The translations under genes and the position numbers were made by a program. The notes beneath the pieces were generated by a model. The model ran no database searches. It saw only the letters and a program-made list of their open reading frames with translations, and was not told the origin of the DNA. A stretch of 64,000 bases of DNA from Paragemmobacter amnigenus (lineage in GTDB: Bacteria; Pseudomonadota; Alphaproteobacteria; Rhodobacterales; Rhodobacteraceae): NCBI RefSeq assembly GCF_009908265.2, contig NZ_JAAATX020000013.1:62001-126000 (forward strand), given 5' to 3'. Below, in pieces: positions 42,631 to 50,307 of the stretch. Numbering within the stretch: the stretch's first letter is position 1; the number at the start of each line of letters is the position of its first letter.

Positions 42631-43633
42631 GGCTGGCCTCTTCTGCGGCGGGGGCTTCGGGGGCTTGGGTCAGGATGCGGTCGCCCGCGCGCAGGCCGGA
42701 GAGGATTTCGACCATGGGCTGGCCGTCGATCACCTCGTGCGTGCCGGGGACGACGGCGCGCAGGCCCGCGCCGTCGATGGCGACGAAGTCGAGCCCCGCG
42801 CGGGTGACGAGGGCGGTTTCCGGCACGGCGAGCGCCTGCCGGTCGCCCACCGGCAGGCGGACGAGGATGCGGGCGTCGACGAAGTCGTCGGGAAGGCCCT
42901 GCACCTCGACATCGGCGATGACGCGGCCGTTCTCGATCAGCGGGTAGATGCGGATGAGGGTGCCTTCGGTCGGACCTCCGGCGCCGTCGATCCGGATCGT
43001 GGCGCCCGTGGTCAGGTCGGCGGCGTGGCGTTCGGGGATGGCAAGGCGCAGGAAGATGCCGCCGCCGCCCAGCATGGCCACGGGTTCGCCCGGCAGGACG
43101 ACCGCGCCCTGTGCCACGGGCACGTCAAGGATGCGCCCCGAGACGGGGGCGAGCACCGCGCCTTCGGCGGCCTGCTGTTCGACGACCTGCCGCTGCGCGT
43201 CGAGTGCTGCGATCTGGCCGGTCACCACATCGACCTGCGTGCGGAGCGCGTCGAGCCGCTGGGCCGTGGTGACGCCCTGTTTCAGCAGTTCCTCGCCACG
43301 GGTCAGTTCGGCCTGTGCATTGTCCAGTTGCGCCGCAAGCGCCTGACGCTGGGCGGTCAGGGCCGAGAGCTGGAAGCCGATCTTCTGGTCGACGATCTCG
43401 GCCAGCACATCGCCCTGTTCGACCGTATCGCCTTCGGCCACGCGCAGGCTGGCCAGAGTGCCGCCAAGGCGGGCGCGGGCGGGGATACGGTCGCGCGCCT
43501 CGATCCGGCCGTAGACGGCCTTCCATTCGGTCAGGGTGACGGGGGCGAGGGTGACGCTCTCGGCCCGCGCGGCGGAAGCGGGGAGGAGGGCGGAGGCGAG
43601 GGCGAGAAAGGATGCGGTGGCGAGGATACGCAT
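42623..43633 (-). CDS. RND efflux periplasmic adaptor (membrane fusion protein)
   Basis: A 336-residue periplasmic protein with a signal peptide (ILATASFLALASALLPASAARA). It has the adaptor order: beta-barrel/lipoyl half (RIPARARLGGTLASLRVAEGDTVEQGDVLAEI), an alpha-hairpin of heptad type (QALAAQLDNAQAELTRGEEL, TQVDVVTGQIAALDAQRQVV), the second lipoyl half (GAVLAPVSGRILDVPV) and a C-terminal beta-barrel. It links the pump to an outer-membrane channel encoded elsewhere. Its start faces an AT-rich palindrome (43675-43706) that looks like an operator. Confidence 0.92.
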   Translation of the reverse strand: MRILATASFLALASALLPASAARAESVTLAPVTLTEWKAVYGRIEARDRIPARARLGGTLASLRVAEGDTVEQGDVLAEIVDQKIGFQLSALTAQRQALAAQLDNAQAELTRGEELLKQGVTTAQRLDALRTQVDVVTGQIAALDAQRQVVEQQAAEGAVLAPVSGRILDVPVAQGAVVLPGEPVAMLGGGGIFLRLAIPERHAADLTTGATIRIDGAGGPTEGTLIRIYPLIENGRVIADVEVQGLPDDFVDARILVRLPVGDRQALAVPETALVTRAGLDFVAIDGAGLRAVVPGTHEVIDGQPMVEILSGLRAGDRILTQAPEAPAAEEASHD

Positions 43634-43674
43634 GGGAGACTCCTGCGGGTGACGGGGCAGAGGTAGACTGTCCC

Positions 43675-43706
43675 GATATAATATTCAAGACTGTGAATAT
43701 ATATTT
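43675..43706. promoter_or_regulatory. AT-rich palindrome upstream of the efflux operon
   Basis: ATATTC (43681-43686), 8-nt spacer, GAATAT (43695-43700), with further AT-rich flanks that also mirror each other (GATATA and ATATTT). It lies 40-70 bp before the adaptor start and 85 bp before the divergent LacI gene. Its size and shape fit a TetR- or ArsR-type operator; no such regulator is encoded in the window. Confidence 0.5.
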
Positions 43707-43789
43707 CCTGCGCGATGTGGCGGATGGGGCAAATGGCTTGCCCTTTGGCGAAAGGGGGTTAGACAGGACGGGCAGCAGGGCCGGAGCGG

Positions 43790-44773
43790 ATGACCAAGAT
43801 CAGGGATATCGCCAAGCGTGCGGGGGCGTCCATCGCGACGGTGTCGCGGGTGGTCAACGGGTCGGGCTATGTCAGCGCCGGGATGCGCGCGCGGATCGAG
43901 GCGGCGGTGCGCGAGCTGGACTATCGGCCCAATGCGGGGGCGCGGGCGATGCGGTCGGGGTCGAGCCGGATGGTGGGCGTGCTGCTGCCTGCGCTGGATG
44001 TGCATTTCTTCGGGATACTGGCCCATACGGTGGAGCAGGCGCTGTTCGCGCGGGGCTATCAGGCGATGATCTGTTCGACGGCGGAAAGCCCCGAGCATGA
44101 GGCGGCCTATGTGGGCGCGATGCTGGCGCAGCAGGTGGACGGGGTGATCATGGCCGCCGTCGCGTCGGACGGGGCGGGGGTGGGGCGGCTGGTGGCGGCG
44201 GGGGTGCCCATCGTGGCGGTGGACCGCGCCCTGCCCGGGCTGGCGGCGGTGGCGGTGGATCATCATGCGGGCGGGCGGATGCTGGCGCGGCATCTTCTGG
44301 ACCTTGGCCACCGCGCCATCGGGGTGGTGGGCGCGCCGGACCATTCCGCGCCGGTGCAGGAACGTCTGGCAGGCATCACGGCGGAACTGGCGGGGGCGGG
44401 GCTCGCGCCCGTGGCCGTGCGGCTGGGGGCGGAGCACGGGTTCGAGGCCTGCCGCGCGCTGGCCGATGCGCTGCTGGGCGAGGTGCTGCCCACGGCGATC
44501 ATCGGGACGACCGACATGGCGGCGATCGGGGCGATCCATGCGGCGGCAGGGCGGGGGCTGGTGGTCCCGCGCGACCTGTCGGTGATCGGTTTCGACGATC
44601 TGCCGGCGGCGCGCTATACGATCCCGCAACTGACGACGGTCGCCCAGCCGGTGCGCGAGATCGGGCAGGCGGCGGTGGAGCGTCTGCTGGCGCTGATGGA
44701 GGGGAAACCGGCGCTGCCGCCGCCCGTGCTGGCGCTGCGGCTGGTGGAGCGGGGGACGACGGGGCGGGTTTGA
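43790..44773 (+). CDS. LacI-family transcriptional regulator
   Basis: A 327-residue repressor. The helix-turn-helix starts MTKIRDIAKRAGASIATVSR with VVNGSG, then the hinge helix (YRPNAGARAMRSGSSR) and a periplasmic-binding-protein-like effector domain (VGVLLPALDVHFFGILAHTVEQALF to GFDDLPAARYTIPQLTTVAQP). Its effector is a small sugar or nucleoside-like ligand. A perfect LacI-type operator precedes the aldolase operon 19 kb away and is a possible target; it could also act on unlinked genes. It is divergent from the efflux operon. Confidence 0.88.
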   Translation: MTKIRDIAKRAGASIATVSRVVNGSGYVSAGMRARIEAAVRELDYRPNAGARAMRSGSSRMVGVLLPALDVHFFGILAHTVEQALFARGYQAMICSTAESPEHEAAYVGAMLAQQVDGVIMAAVASDGAGVGRLVAAGVPIVAVDRALPGLAAVAVDHHAGGRMLARHLLDLGHRAIGVVGAPDHSAPVQERLAGITAELAGAGLAPVAVRLGAEHGFEACRALADALLGEVLPTAIIGTTDMAAIGAIHAAAGRGLVVPRDLSVIGFDDLPAARYTIPQLTTVAQPVREIGQAAVERLLALMEGKPALPPPVLALRLVERGTTGRV

Positions 44774-44833
44774 GGGGGGCCTTGTCTTGAGGCGCGGCTC
44801 TCGGGCGTTCGGCCATGAGTTTGCAGAACATTT

Positions 44834-44966
44834 GCGCTTCGGTTGGTCCTCACCCGGGGCCAAAGCCCCGGGTGGCGGCCGTCCCGCCCCCCCGGGGCGG
44901 CCGCACATATATGTGCAGCCACCCCGACGGGACGGCCGCCACCCTTGCGTTGCGCATAAGGGGCGG
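44834..44966 (-). repeat. Intergenic element copy B (inverted) joined to degenerate copy C
   Basis: On the minus strand, 44906-44875 repeats the 32-nt left part of 21023-21054 exactly. Hairpin CACCCGGGGC-TTTG-GCCCCGGGTG follows at 44874-44851, then AGGACCAACCGAAGCGC (to 44834). Beyond the palindrome GCACATATATGTGC a related but degenerate copy runs the other way (44913-44966), and 17-bp arms (44869-44885 and 44927-44943) are perfect inverted repeats. No gene lies here. Confidence 0.85.
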
Positions 44967-44985
44967 CGTCTTGGCTCACCATCCC

Positions 44986-46029
44986 TCAATACGGCATCGG
45001 ATGTTCGCGATGTGCCGCGTCGATGTCGGCCATAACCTCGTCCGACAGGGTGACGTCGCCCGCGCCGAGGGCGGTTTTCAACTGGTCCAGCGTCGTCGCC
45101 CCGAAGATCGGGATGCAGGGGAAGGGGCGTTGGCGGCAGAAGGCGATGGCCATCTGCGCGGGGTCGAGGCCGTGGCGCGCGGCGATGCCGAGATAGGCCG
45201 CGACGGCGGGAAAGACGCGGGGCGTGATACGCCCGCCCAGCGTGGGGTTGAGCGACCGGCGCGAGCCGTCTGGGATCACGCCGCCCGCATATTTGCCCGT
45301 CAGAAGCCCCGTGGCGAGGGGCGAGAAGGCGAGGAGGGGGAGGTTCTCGGCCACCGACAGCTCGGCCCAGTCGCTGTCGAACTGGCGGCAGAGGAGGGAA
45401 TATTCGTTCTGCACCGAGGCGACGCGGGGCAGGCCGTGGGTTTCGGCAAGGTGCAGCCAGCGCGCGGTGCCCCAGACGGAATCGTTGGACAGGGCGAGGT
45501 GGCGGATCTTGCCTTCGGCGATCAGATCCTGCGCGGCGCGCAGCACGTCGAGCATGTGGTCGGTCACCTGCGCGCGGTCGAGCGGGCGGGGGTCATAGTC
45601 CCAGATCTGGCGGAAATGGTAGCTGCCGCGGTTGGGCCAGTGCATCTGGTAGAGGTCGATCACATCCGTCTGCAACCGTTTCAGCGAGCCGTCCACCGCC
45701 GCGCGCAGCGTCGCCCCCGTGATGGGCGCGCCGTCGCGGACGGCCTGCTGCCCTTCGCCCGTGATCTTGGTGGCCAGCACGATCCGGTCGCGCCCCCCGC
45801 GCGCGGCGAGCCAGGTTCCGATGATCTCTTCGGTCCGGCCTGCCGTCTCGGCGCTGACGGGGTTGACGGGGTACATCTCGGCCGTGTCCCAGAAGGTGCA
45901 GCCGTGATCCAGCGCCATGTCCATCTGGGCGTGGCCGTCGGCTTCGGAATTCTGGGTGCCCCATGTCATGGTTCCGAGGCAGAGGTGGGAGACCATCAGG
46001 TCGGTCTGGCCGAGGCGGATCTGTTTCAT
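44986..46029 (-). CDS. Aldo/keto reductase (Tas-like)
   Basis: A 347-residue NADP-dependent reductase with the (beta-alpha)8 barrel. The start MKQIRLGQTDLMVSHLCLGT has a leading strand typical of the Tas/YghZ branch. Active-site residues: Asp and Tyr in TFWDTAEMYPVNPVS, Lys in LATKITGEGQQ, His in LYQMHWPNRGSY. The cofactor end has IPIFGATTLDQLKTAL. Substrate not predictable. It stands alone, divergent from imuA; the intergenic 108 bp contains the SOS box. Confidence 0.9.
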   Translation of the reverse strand: MKQIRLGQTDLMVSHLCLGTMTWGTQNSEADGHAQMDMALDHGCTFWDTAEMYPVNPVSAETAGRTEEIIGTWLAARGGRDRIVLATKITGEGQQAVRDGAPITGATLRAAVDGSLKRLQTDVIDLYQMHWPNRGSYHFRQIWDYDPRPLDRAQVTDHMLDVLRAAQDLIAEGKIRHLALSNDSVWGTARWLHLAETHGLPRVASVQNEYSLLCRQFDSDWAELSVAENLPLLAFSPLATGLLTGKYAGGVIPDGSRRSLNPTLGGRITPRVFPAVAAYLGIAARHGLDPAQMAIAFCRQRPFPCIPIFGATTLDQLKTALGAGDVTLSDEVMADIDAAHREHPMPY

Positions 46030-46105
46030 GCGCGTGTTCCTTTCCGTCTGGGACCAGAGCGTAGCGGGGGCGCGGGCGGGGGCAAGGGGGATTGCGGGCG
46101 GTTGA

Positions 46106-46120
46106 GAACGAATAGTGAAC
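46106..46120. promoter_or_regulatory. Alphaproteobacterial SOS box (LexA site)
   Basis: GAAC-N7-GAAC (46106-46109 and 46117-46120), the LexA recognition pattern of alphaproteobacteria, 17 bp before the imuA start codon. Placement in front of an imuA gene supports real LexA control. Confidence 0.8.
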
Positions 46121-46137
46121 ATGCTAGCCTTCGGGGC

Positions 46138-46779
46138 ATGAGTCTGCCTGTGCTTTCCGATCATGGCGCGCGGCCCCGCGGGCGGGGGATGGTGCCCCTG
46201 CCCGGCGGGGCGGCGGCGGGGATCGGGCTGGCGCGGGGACGGGTGCATGAATTGCGCGGCCCGTCGCGGGTGGCGCTGGCCGTGCAGGTGATGGGGGAAT
46301 GCGCGGGGCCGGTGCTGTGGATCTATCCCGGCTGGCAGGCAGAGCGGCTTTATCCCGACGGGGTGGCGGTCTGGGCCGATCCGGCGCGGCTGATCTATGC
46401 GCGGGCGCGGCGGGCCGAGGATATCCTGTGGGCGATGGAAGAGGCGCTGCGGTCGGGCGCGGTGGGGCTGGTGGTGGCGGAACTGCCCGCCGCGCCCGCG
46501 CTGACGCCCGTGCGGCGGTTGCAGCTTGCGGCCGAGGCGGGGACGGAGGCGGCGCATCATGCGGGGCATGGCGTGGCGCCCTTGGGCCTGATGCTGACGG
46601 GGGGCGAGGCGGTGGCGGCGGGGGTGGAAAGCCGCTGGCGGATGTCGCCGCTGCCGTCGGCCGGCACGATGATCGAGGAGCGGGGGCCGGTCTGGCGGCT
46701 GGAGCGCGAGCGGGCGCGGGGGGCGGAGCCTGCGTCATGGCGGCTGGAGCGGGGGGCGCAGGGGGCGGTGCTGGTGTAG
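46138..46779 (+). CDS. imuA: ImuA-type RecA-like protein
   Basis: A 213-residue protein resembling ImuA, the RecA-like partner of the ImuB/DnaE2 mutasome. Signs are GLARGRVHELRGPSRVALAVQVMG near the start (the ARG-x-HEL-x-GP element of ImuA), VLWIYPGWQAERLYPDGV in place of a strict Walker A, and LRSGAVGLVVAELPA followed by LTPVRRLQLAAEAG, which corresponds to the RecA-type ATPase core without a full P-loop. The SOS box 17 bp upstream supports damage induction. The genes that normally follow, imuB and dnaE2, are missing; a convergent Nudix gene comes next. Confidence 0.75.
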   Translation: MSLPVLSDHGARPRGRGMVPLPGGAAAGIGLARGRVHELRGPSRVALAVQVMGECAGPVLWIYPGWQAERLYPDGVAVWADPARLIYARARRAEDILWAMEEALRSGAVGLVVAELPAAPALTPVRRLQLAAEAGTEAAHHAGHGVAPLGLMLTGGEAVAAGVESRWRMSPLPSAGTMIEERGPVWRLERERARGAEPASWRLERGAQGAVLV

Positions 46780-46876
46780 GGCGGGGCGGTGATGGCCCAT
46801 CCTGCGGGTGCGGGGCGGGGGCCTTGCCGTGCGGTTCTTCTTCGGGTGGTGGCCGCCACTCTTCTGTCAGGATAAA

Positions 46877-46893
46877 TTACGTAAATTACGTAA
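46877..46893. promoter_or_regulatory. Two TTACGTAA palindromes in tandem
   Basis: TTACGTAA at 46877-46884 and again at 46886-46893, 9 bp apart centre to centre. They lie in an AT-rich island between the ends of imuA and the Nudix gene, an unusual place for an operator. Confidence 0.4.
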
Positions 46894-46902
46894 TCCCGAC
46901 CC

Positions 46903-47514
46903 TCAGACCAGCCGCCTGAAGGTGGGCACGGGGCCGGAATTGTCGAAGAAGGGGACGCCTTCGTCGGGGCGGCCTTCGGTCAGGGCGGCGATTTCGGCCA
47001 GCACCACCTCGGTTATGAAAGGCAGGTCGAGGGCGCGCGCCTCGCCGCAGCCGATCCAGTGCAGGTGCGAGAGTTCGTCCGAGGCGGCGGAGAAATCGTC
47101 AGGGTCGCCCGCGATGCGGCCTGCGTCGATCAGGAAGAAGCGCGCGTCGAAGCGGCGCGACCGGCCCGGCGGCGTGATGGCGCGGAAGATGAAGCGCAGC
47201 GCGGGGTCGGACGCGGGGGCGAGGGTGAGGCCCGTCTCCTCGTGCAACTCGCGCAGGGCGGCGGCGGCGAGGGCGGCGGGTGAGGGGGCGGGGTCGGGCA
47301 GGTGCTGGCCGAGCCGCGCGATGCAGGGCCCGCCCAGCAGGCCGGGGGTCAGGGGGCGGTGGTCGCCCGCATCCACCCCGCCGCCCGGAAAGACGTATTT
47401 CGACGGCATGAAGGCCGCCCCCGCGCCGCGCTGGCCCATCAGGACCTGCGGGCCCGCGCCCGTGCGGCGCAGAAGGACGGTCGTGGCGGCGGGGCGGATC
47501 GGCTGATCCGTCAT
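46903..47514 (-). CDS. Nudix hydrolase
   Basis: A 203-residue hydrolase of nucleoside-diphosphate-linked compounds. The Nudix box is AALRELHEETGLTL, with the RELxEExG core intact but the leading Gly displaced (preceded by PSPAALAA). The N-terminal part has ATTVLLRRTGAGPQVLMGQR and AFMPSKYVFPGGGVDAGD, the substrate-side strands. The inserted GLLGGPCIARLGQHLPDP is typical of the larger NUDT7/19-like group. The ATG overlaps the DUF983 stop by 4 nt (ATGA); both are one transcription unit. Confidence 0.87.
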   Translation of the reverse strand: MTDQPIRPAATTVLLRRTGAGPQVLMGQRGAGAAFMPSKYVFPGGGVDAGDHRPLTPGLLGGPCIARLGQHLPDPAPSPAALAAAALRELHEETGLTLAPASDPALRFIFRAITPPGRSRRFDARFFLIDAGRIAGDPDDFSAASDELSHLHWIGCGEARALDLPFITEVVLAEIAALTEGRPDEGVPFFDNSGPVPTFRRLV

Positions 47515-47936
47515 TCCCGAAGCTGGCCCTTCCGTCCGAACCCGTGCATCCGTTTCGCCCATTGTACCGCCACCAATGCCCCCTTCAGCCGTGGCAGAAG
47601 GTAGAGCGAAAGCGCCACCGTGCCCACGGAAAAGATCGAGGCGAGCACGAGCGGATCGGGGCGCCATGTCGTGAAGGCCCAGAGGATCACGGGGGCCATC
47701 AGGTGGCCCACGATCAGGATGGTCAGATAGGCCGGGCCGTCATCGGCGCGCTGGTGGTGCAGCGCCTCGCCGCAGACGGGGCAGCTTTCGCGGACCTTGA
47801 GATAGCCGCGCAGGAGCGGGCCGGACCCGCAGGACGGGCAGCGGCGGCGCCAGCCGCGCAGCATGGCGGGGCCGAGCGGGCGGTCTTCGAGAAGATCCTC
47901 GCGCAGGTCGTCATGCGGGAAGTGTCCGTCGGGCAT
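47511..47936 (-). CDS. DUF983 membrane protein with zinc ribbon
   Basis: A 141-residue inner-membrane protein. The zinc-ribbon Cys pairs are CPSCGSGPLLRGYLK and CPVCGEALHH. Two transmembrane segments follow: YLTILIVGHLMAPVILWAF and LVLASIFSVGTVALSLYLLP. DUF983 genes often accompany cytochrome oxidase or RNase/Nudix genes; a role in membrane protein assembly has been suggested but not shown here. The gene heads the two-gene unit with the Nudix hydrolase. Confidence 0.88.
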   Translation of the reverse strand: MPDGHFPHDDLREDLLEDRPLGPAMLRGWRRRCPSCGSGPLLRGYLKVRESCPVCGEALHHQRADDGPAYLTILIVGHLMAPVILWAFTTWRPDPLVLASIFSVGTVALSLYLLPRLKGALVAVQWAKRMHGFGRKGQLRE

Positions 47937-48141
47937 CTTGGGTTCCGGATCTGGGTGAACAAGAAGGCGTAGTCCTAAGGCTGTGCTGCGGGCTTGGGGA
48001 GGGGACGGATCGCCGCATCGGCGGAATTCGCGGCGTCGCGCGGAAAATTGCAGGTGCGGGCGACGGAAAGCGCGGGGGGCGGCGTTGGACGTGCAGAAGG
48101 GCGGGGCAAGGGTGCCGCGGTCCGGTTACGGGAGAGATGCG

Positions 48142-48723
48142 ATGACGCGAACGGGCAAGGGGCTTTCGATGCTGGCGCTGGCGGCGGTGGCGGGTGCGGC
48201 ACTGTCGACGGCGGCGCTGGCCGAGCGTGGCGATATGGGCGGCATGGGTATGGGCATGGGCATGGGAATGGGCGGGCCGCTGGCCGCGCTGGATTTCGCG
48301 GCGGTCGATGCCGACAAGGACGGCAAGATCACGCCGGCCGAGATGGACGCCTTTCGCGACGCCGAGGTGACGGCGGCGGATGCCGACAAGGATGGCAAGC
48401 TGTCGGCTGCGGAACTGGCCGTAATGGCGGCCAAGCGGATCGAGGCGCGGGCCACCGACATGGCCGCGCGGATGATCGAGCGGCATGATGCCGATGGCGA
48501 CGGGCTGCTGACGGCGGCGGAGCTTGCCGCGCGTCCTGCGCCGGACCGGCTGTTCGGGATGGCCGACAGCGACGGGGACGGGGCGCTGAGCGAGGCCGAG
48601 ATCGAGGCGGCACAGGCAGAGATGGCCGAGATGCGCGGCGGGCGGGGTCATGGCAGGGGCCACGGCCACGGGCACGGGCATGGTGGTGGCTGGGGCGGCT
48701 GGTTCGGTGACGCCGCGGAATAG
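48142..48723 (+). CDS. Secreted EF-hand calcium-binding protein
   Basis: A 193-residue periplasmic protein: signal peptide (LSMLALAAVAGAALSTAALAE), a Met/Gly repeat (GGMGMGMGMGMGG), then four EF-hand loops DADKDGKITPAE, DADKDGKLSAAE, DADGDGLLTAAE and DSDGDGALSEAE, each with D-x-D-x-DG and Glu/Asp at position 12. The C-terminus is His/Gly-rich (HGRGHGHGHGHGGGWGGW), a likely metal-binding tail. GGAG lies 8 nt before the ATG. It precedes an ECF sigma factor and a metal-sensor gene, which suggests that it buffers or reports periplasmic calcium or transition metals. Confidence 0.88.
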   Translation: MTRTGKGLSMLALAAVAGAALSTAALAERGDMGGMGMGMGMGMGGPLAALDFAAVDADKDGKITPAEMDAFRDAEVTAADADKDGKLSAAELAVMAAKRIEARATDMAARMIERHDADGDGLLTAAELAARPAPDRLFGMADSDGDGALSEAEIEAAQAEMAEMRGGRGHGRGHGHGHGHGGGWGGWFGDAAE

Positions 48724-48800
48724 GCGCGGCACCACCCCGCGCGCCGTCATGGCGCGCGGGGTTTGCGCGGTGGAACGTGACAGGTTAAGCCCGAGGCAGG

Positions 48801-49409
48801 ATGGACATGCCCCGCGACATGCAGGCCGAGGATGTGGACTCTGCCACGGACGAGGCGCTTCTGGCCCGCTATGCCGCGGGCGATCCTGCGGCGGCGCGGG
48901 CGCTGACGCTGCGCCTTGTGCCGCGGGCGCAGGGCTATGCGGCGCGGCTGCTGGGCGACGGGGCCGAGGCCGAGGATATCGTGCAGGAGGCGATGCTGCG
49001 GCTGTGGCGCGCGGCACCCGGCTGGCGGTCGGGCGAGGCGCAGGTGGCGACGTGGCTTTACCGCGTGGTCACCAACCTGTGCACCGACCGGATCAGGGCG
49101 CGGCGGCGGCGGCCCACGGCGGCGCTGGACGAGGCGCCCGAGGTGGCGGACGGCGCAGGCGGAGCCGAGGCGGGGCTGATCGAGGCGGACCGGATGGCGG
49201 CCTTGCAGGCGGCGCTGGATGCCCTGCCCGAGCGGCAGCGGCAGGCGGTGGTGTTGCGCCATATCGAGGGGTTCGGCAATCCAGAGATCGCCGAGGTGAT
49301 GGACATCGGCGTGGAGGCGGTCGAAAGTCTGACCGCCCGCGGGAAACGGGCGCTGGCGGCGATCCTTGCCGGACGGCGCGGGGAGTTGGGCTATGACGAT
49401 GCGGAATGA
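48801..49409 (+). CDS. ECF-type RNA polymerase sigma factor
   Basis: A 202-residue sigma factor with regions 2 and 4 only. Region 2: DEALLARYAAGDPAAARALT, EAEDIVQEAMLRLWRAAPGW and TWLYRVVTNLCTDRIRARRR. Region 4: ALDALPERQRQAVVLRHIEGFGNPEIAEVMDIGVEAVESLTARGKRAL split as region 4.1 and the 4.2 helix-turn-helix. Two in-frame ATGs (48801, 48807) share a GAGG site. The next gene overlaps its end by 17 nt and encodes a small single-TM protein, the expected position of an anti-sigma factor. Confidence 0.9.
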   Translation: MDMPRDMQAEDVDSATDEALLARYAAGDPAAARALTLRLVPRAQGYAARLLGDGAEAEDIVQEAMLRLWRAAPGWRSGEAQVATWLYRVVTNLCTDRIRARRRRPTAALDEAPEVADGAGGAEAGLIEADRMAALQAALDALPERQRQAVVLRHIEGFGNPEIAEVMDIGVEAVESLTARGKRALAAILAGRRGELGYDDAE

Positions 49410-49758
49410 GGCCGATGACGGGCTGGAGGGGCTGTTCGCCGAGGCGCGGACCCTGCGGGCGCAGCCGTCGGAGGCATTGATGGCGCGGGTTCTGGCGGAT
49501 GCGCTGGCCGAGCAGCCGCGCCCCGCCGCGCCTGTCGTGGCACCGCCTGCGATGCGGGCGGGGCTGTGGTCGCGGGCGGTGTCGCTTTTCGGGGGGGCGG
49601 GGGCGCTGGCGGGGATGGGCACGGCGGCGCTGGCCGGGCTGCTGATCGGCTATGTCCAGCCTGCGGGGCTGGTGTTGCTGGGGGATGCGGTGCTGGGCGC
49701 GCCCCTGGAAACGGTGGAACTGATCCCGAGCGTCGAGACGCTTTTTGCAGGGGAATGA
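49393..49758 (+). CDS. Small single-TM protein, probable anti-sigma partner
   Basis: A 121-residue protein. The cytoplasmic N-terminus is acidic and helical (EADDGLEGLFAEARTLRAQP, EALMARVLADALAEQ), one transmembrane segment runs about 75-95 (GAGALAGMGTAALAGLLIGYV), and a short periplasmic tail follows (LETVELIPSVETLFAGE). It lacks the zinc motif of ZAS anti-sigma factors. The overlap with the ECF gene and the topology fit a CnrY-like membrane anti-sigma; direct evidence is absent. ATG at 49399 is an alternative start. Confidence 0.65.
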   Translation: MTMRNEADDGLEGLFAEARTLRAQPSEALMARVLADALAEQPRPAAPVVAPPAMRAGLWSRAVSLFGGAGALAGMGTAALAGLLIGYVQPAGLVLLGDAVLGAPLETVELIPSVETLFAGE

Positions 49759-49761
49759 ACG

Positions 49762-50304
49762 ATGGACGAGCGCAAGGACGGGGGGGCGACCCCTGCGGCT
49801 GGGGTCGCGGCGGCGCGGGGCGGGCGCGGGGTGCGGATCGCGCTGGGGATTTCGGTCGCGTTGAACCTGCTGGTGGTCGGGCTGGTCGCGGGGGCCGTGC
49901 TGCGCGATGGCGGCCCGCGCGAGCGGATGGTGCGCGATCTGGACTTCGGCCCCTTTACCGAGGCGCTGTCGCGCGAGGACCGTGCGGCGCTGCGGCGTGC
50001 CTTCGTGCAGCGTGCGCCCGGGATGCAGGACATGCGGCAGCAGATGCGGCAGGATTTCCGCGCGCTGCTGGCGGCGCTGCGGGCCGAGCCTTTCGATCCC
50101 GATGCGCTGCGCGGCGTGCTGGCGAACCAGCAGGCGCGGATGGCCGAGCGGGTCTCGTTGGGGCAGGAGTTGATGCTGGAGCGGCTGTCCGTGATGGCGC
50201 CGCAGGAGCGCGCGGCCTTTGCCGACCGGCTGGAACAGCGGTTGCGGCACGGCGCGCGCGAGGGGCATGGCGGGCGGGACGGGCATGGCGGCCCGGCGGA
50301 TTGA
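49762..50304 (+). CDS. Periplasmic heavy-metal sensor (CnrX/ZraP-like)
   Basis: A 180-residue membrane-anchored periplasmic protein: one TM segment at about 27-48 (IALGISVALNLLVVGLVAGAVL), then an all-helical part (FGPFTEALSREDRAALRRAF, MRQQMRQDFRALLAALRAEPFDP, LANQQARMAERVSLGQELM) typical of the CnrX/ZraP/CpxP group, and a His-rich end (LRHGAREGHGGRDGHGG). Such proteins sense or buffer metals and control ECF or two-component systems. Its 3 bp distance from the preceding gene puts it in the same operon. Confidence 0.85.
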   Translation: MDERKDGGATPAAGVAAARGGRGVRIALGISVALNLLVVGLVAGAVLRDGGPRERMVRDLDFGPFTEALSREDRAALRRAFVQRAPGMQDMRQQMRQDFRALLAALRAEPFDPDALRGVLANQQARMAERVSLGQELMLERLSVMAPQERAAFADRLEQRLRHGAREGHGGRDGHGGPAD

Positions 50305-50307
50305 TCC

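Noticed and set aside
40261-42807. 848-codon plus-strand frame antisense to the RND pump
   Set aside because: Same GC artefact: the product is Gly/Asp/Val-rich and mirrors the pump codons.
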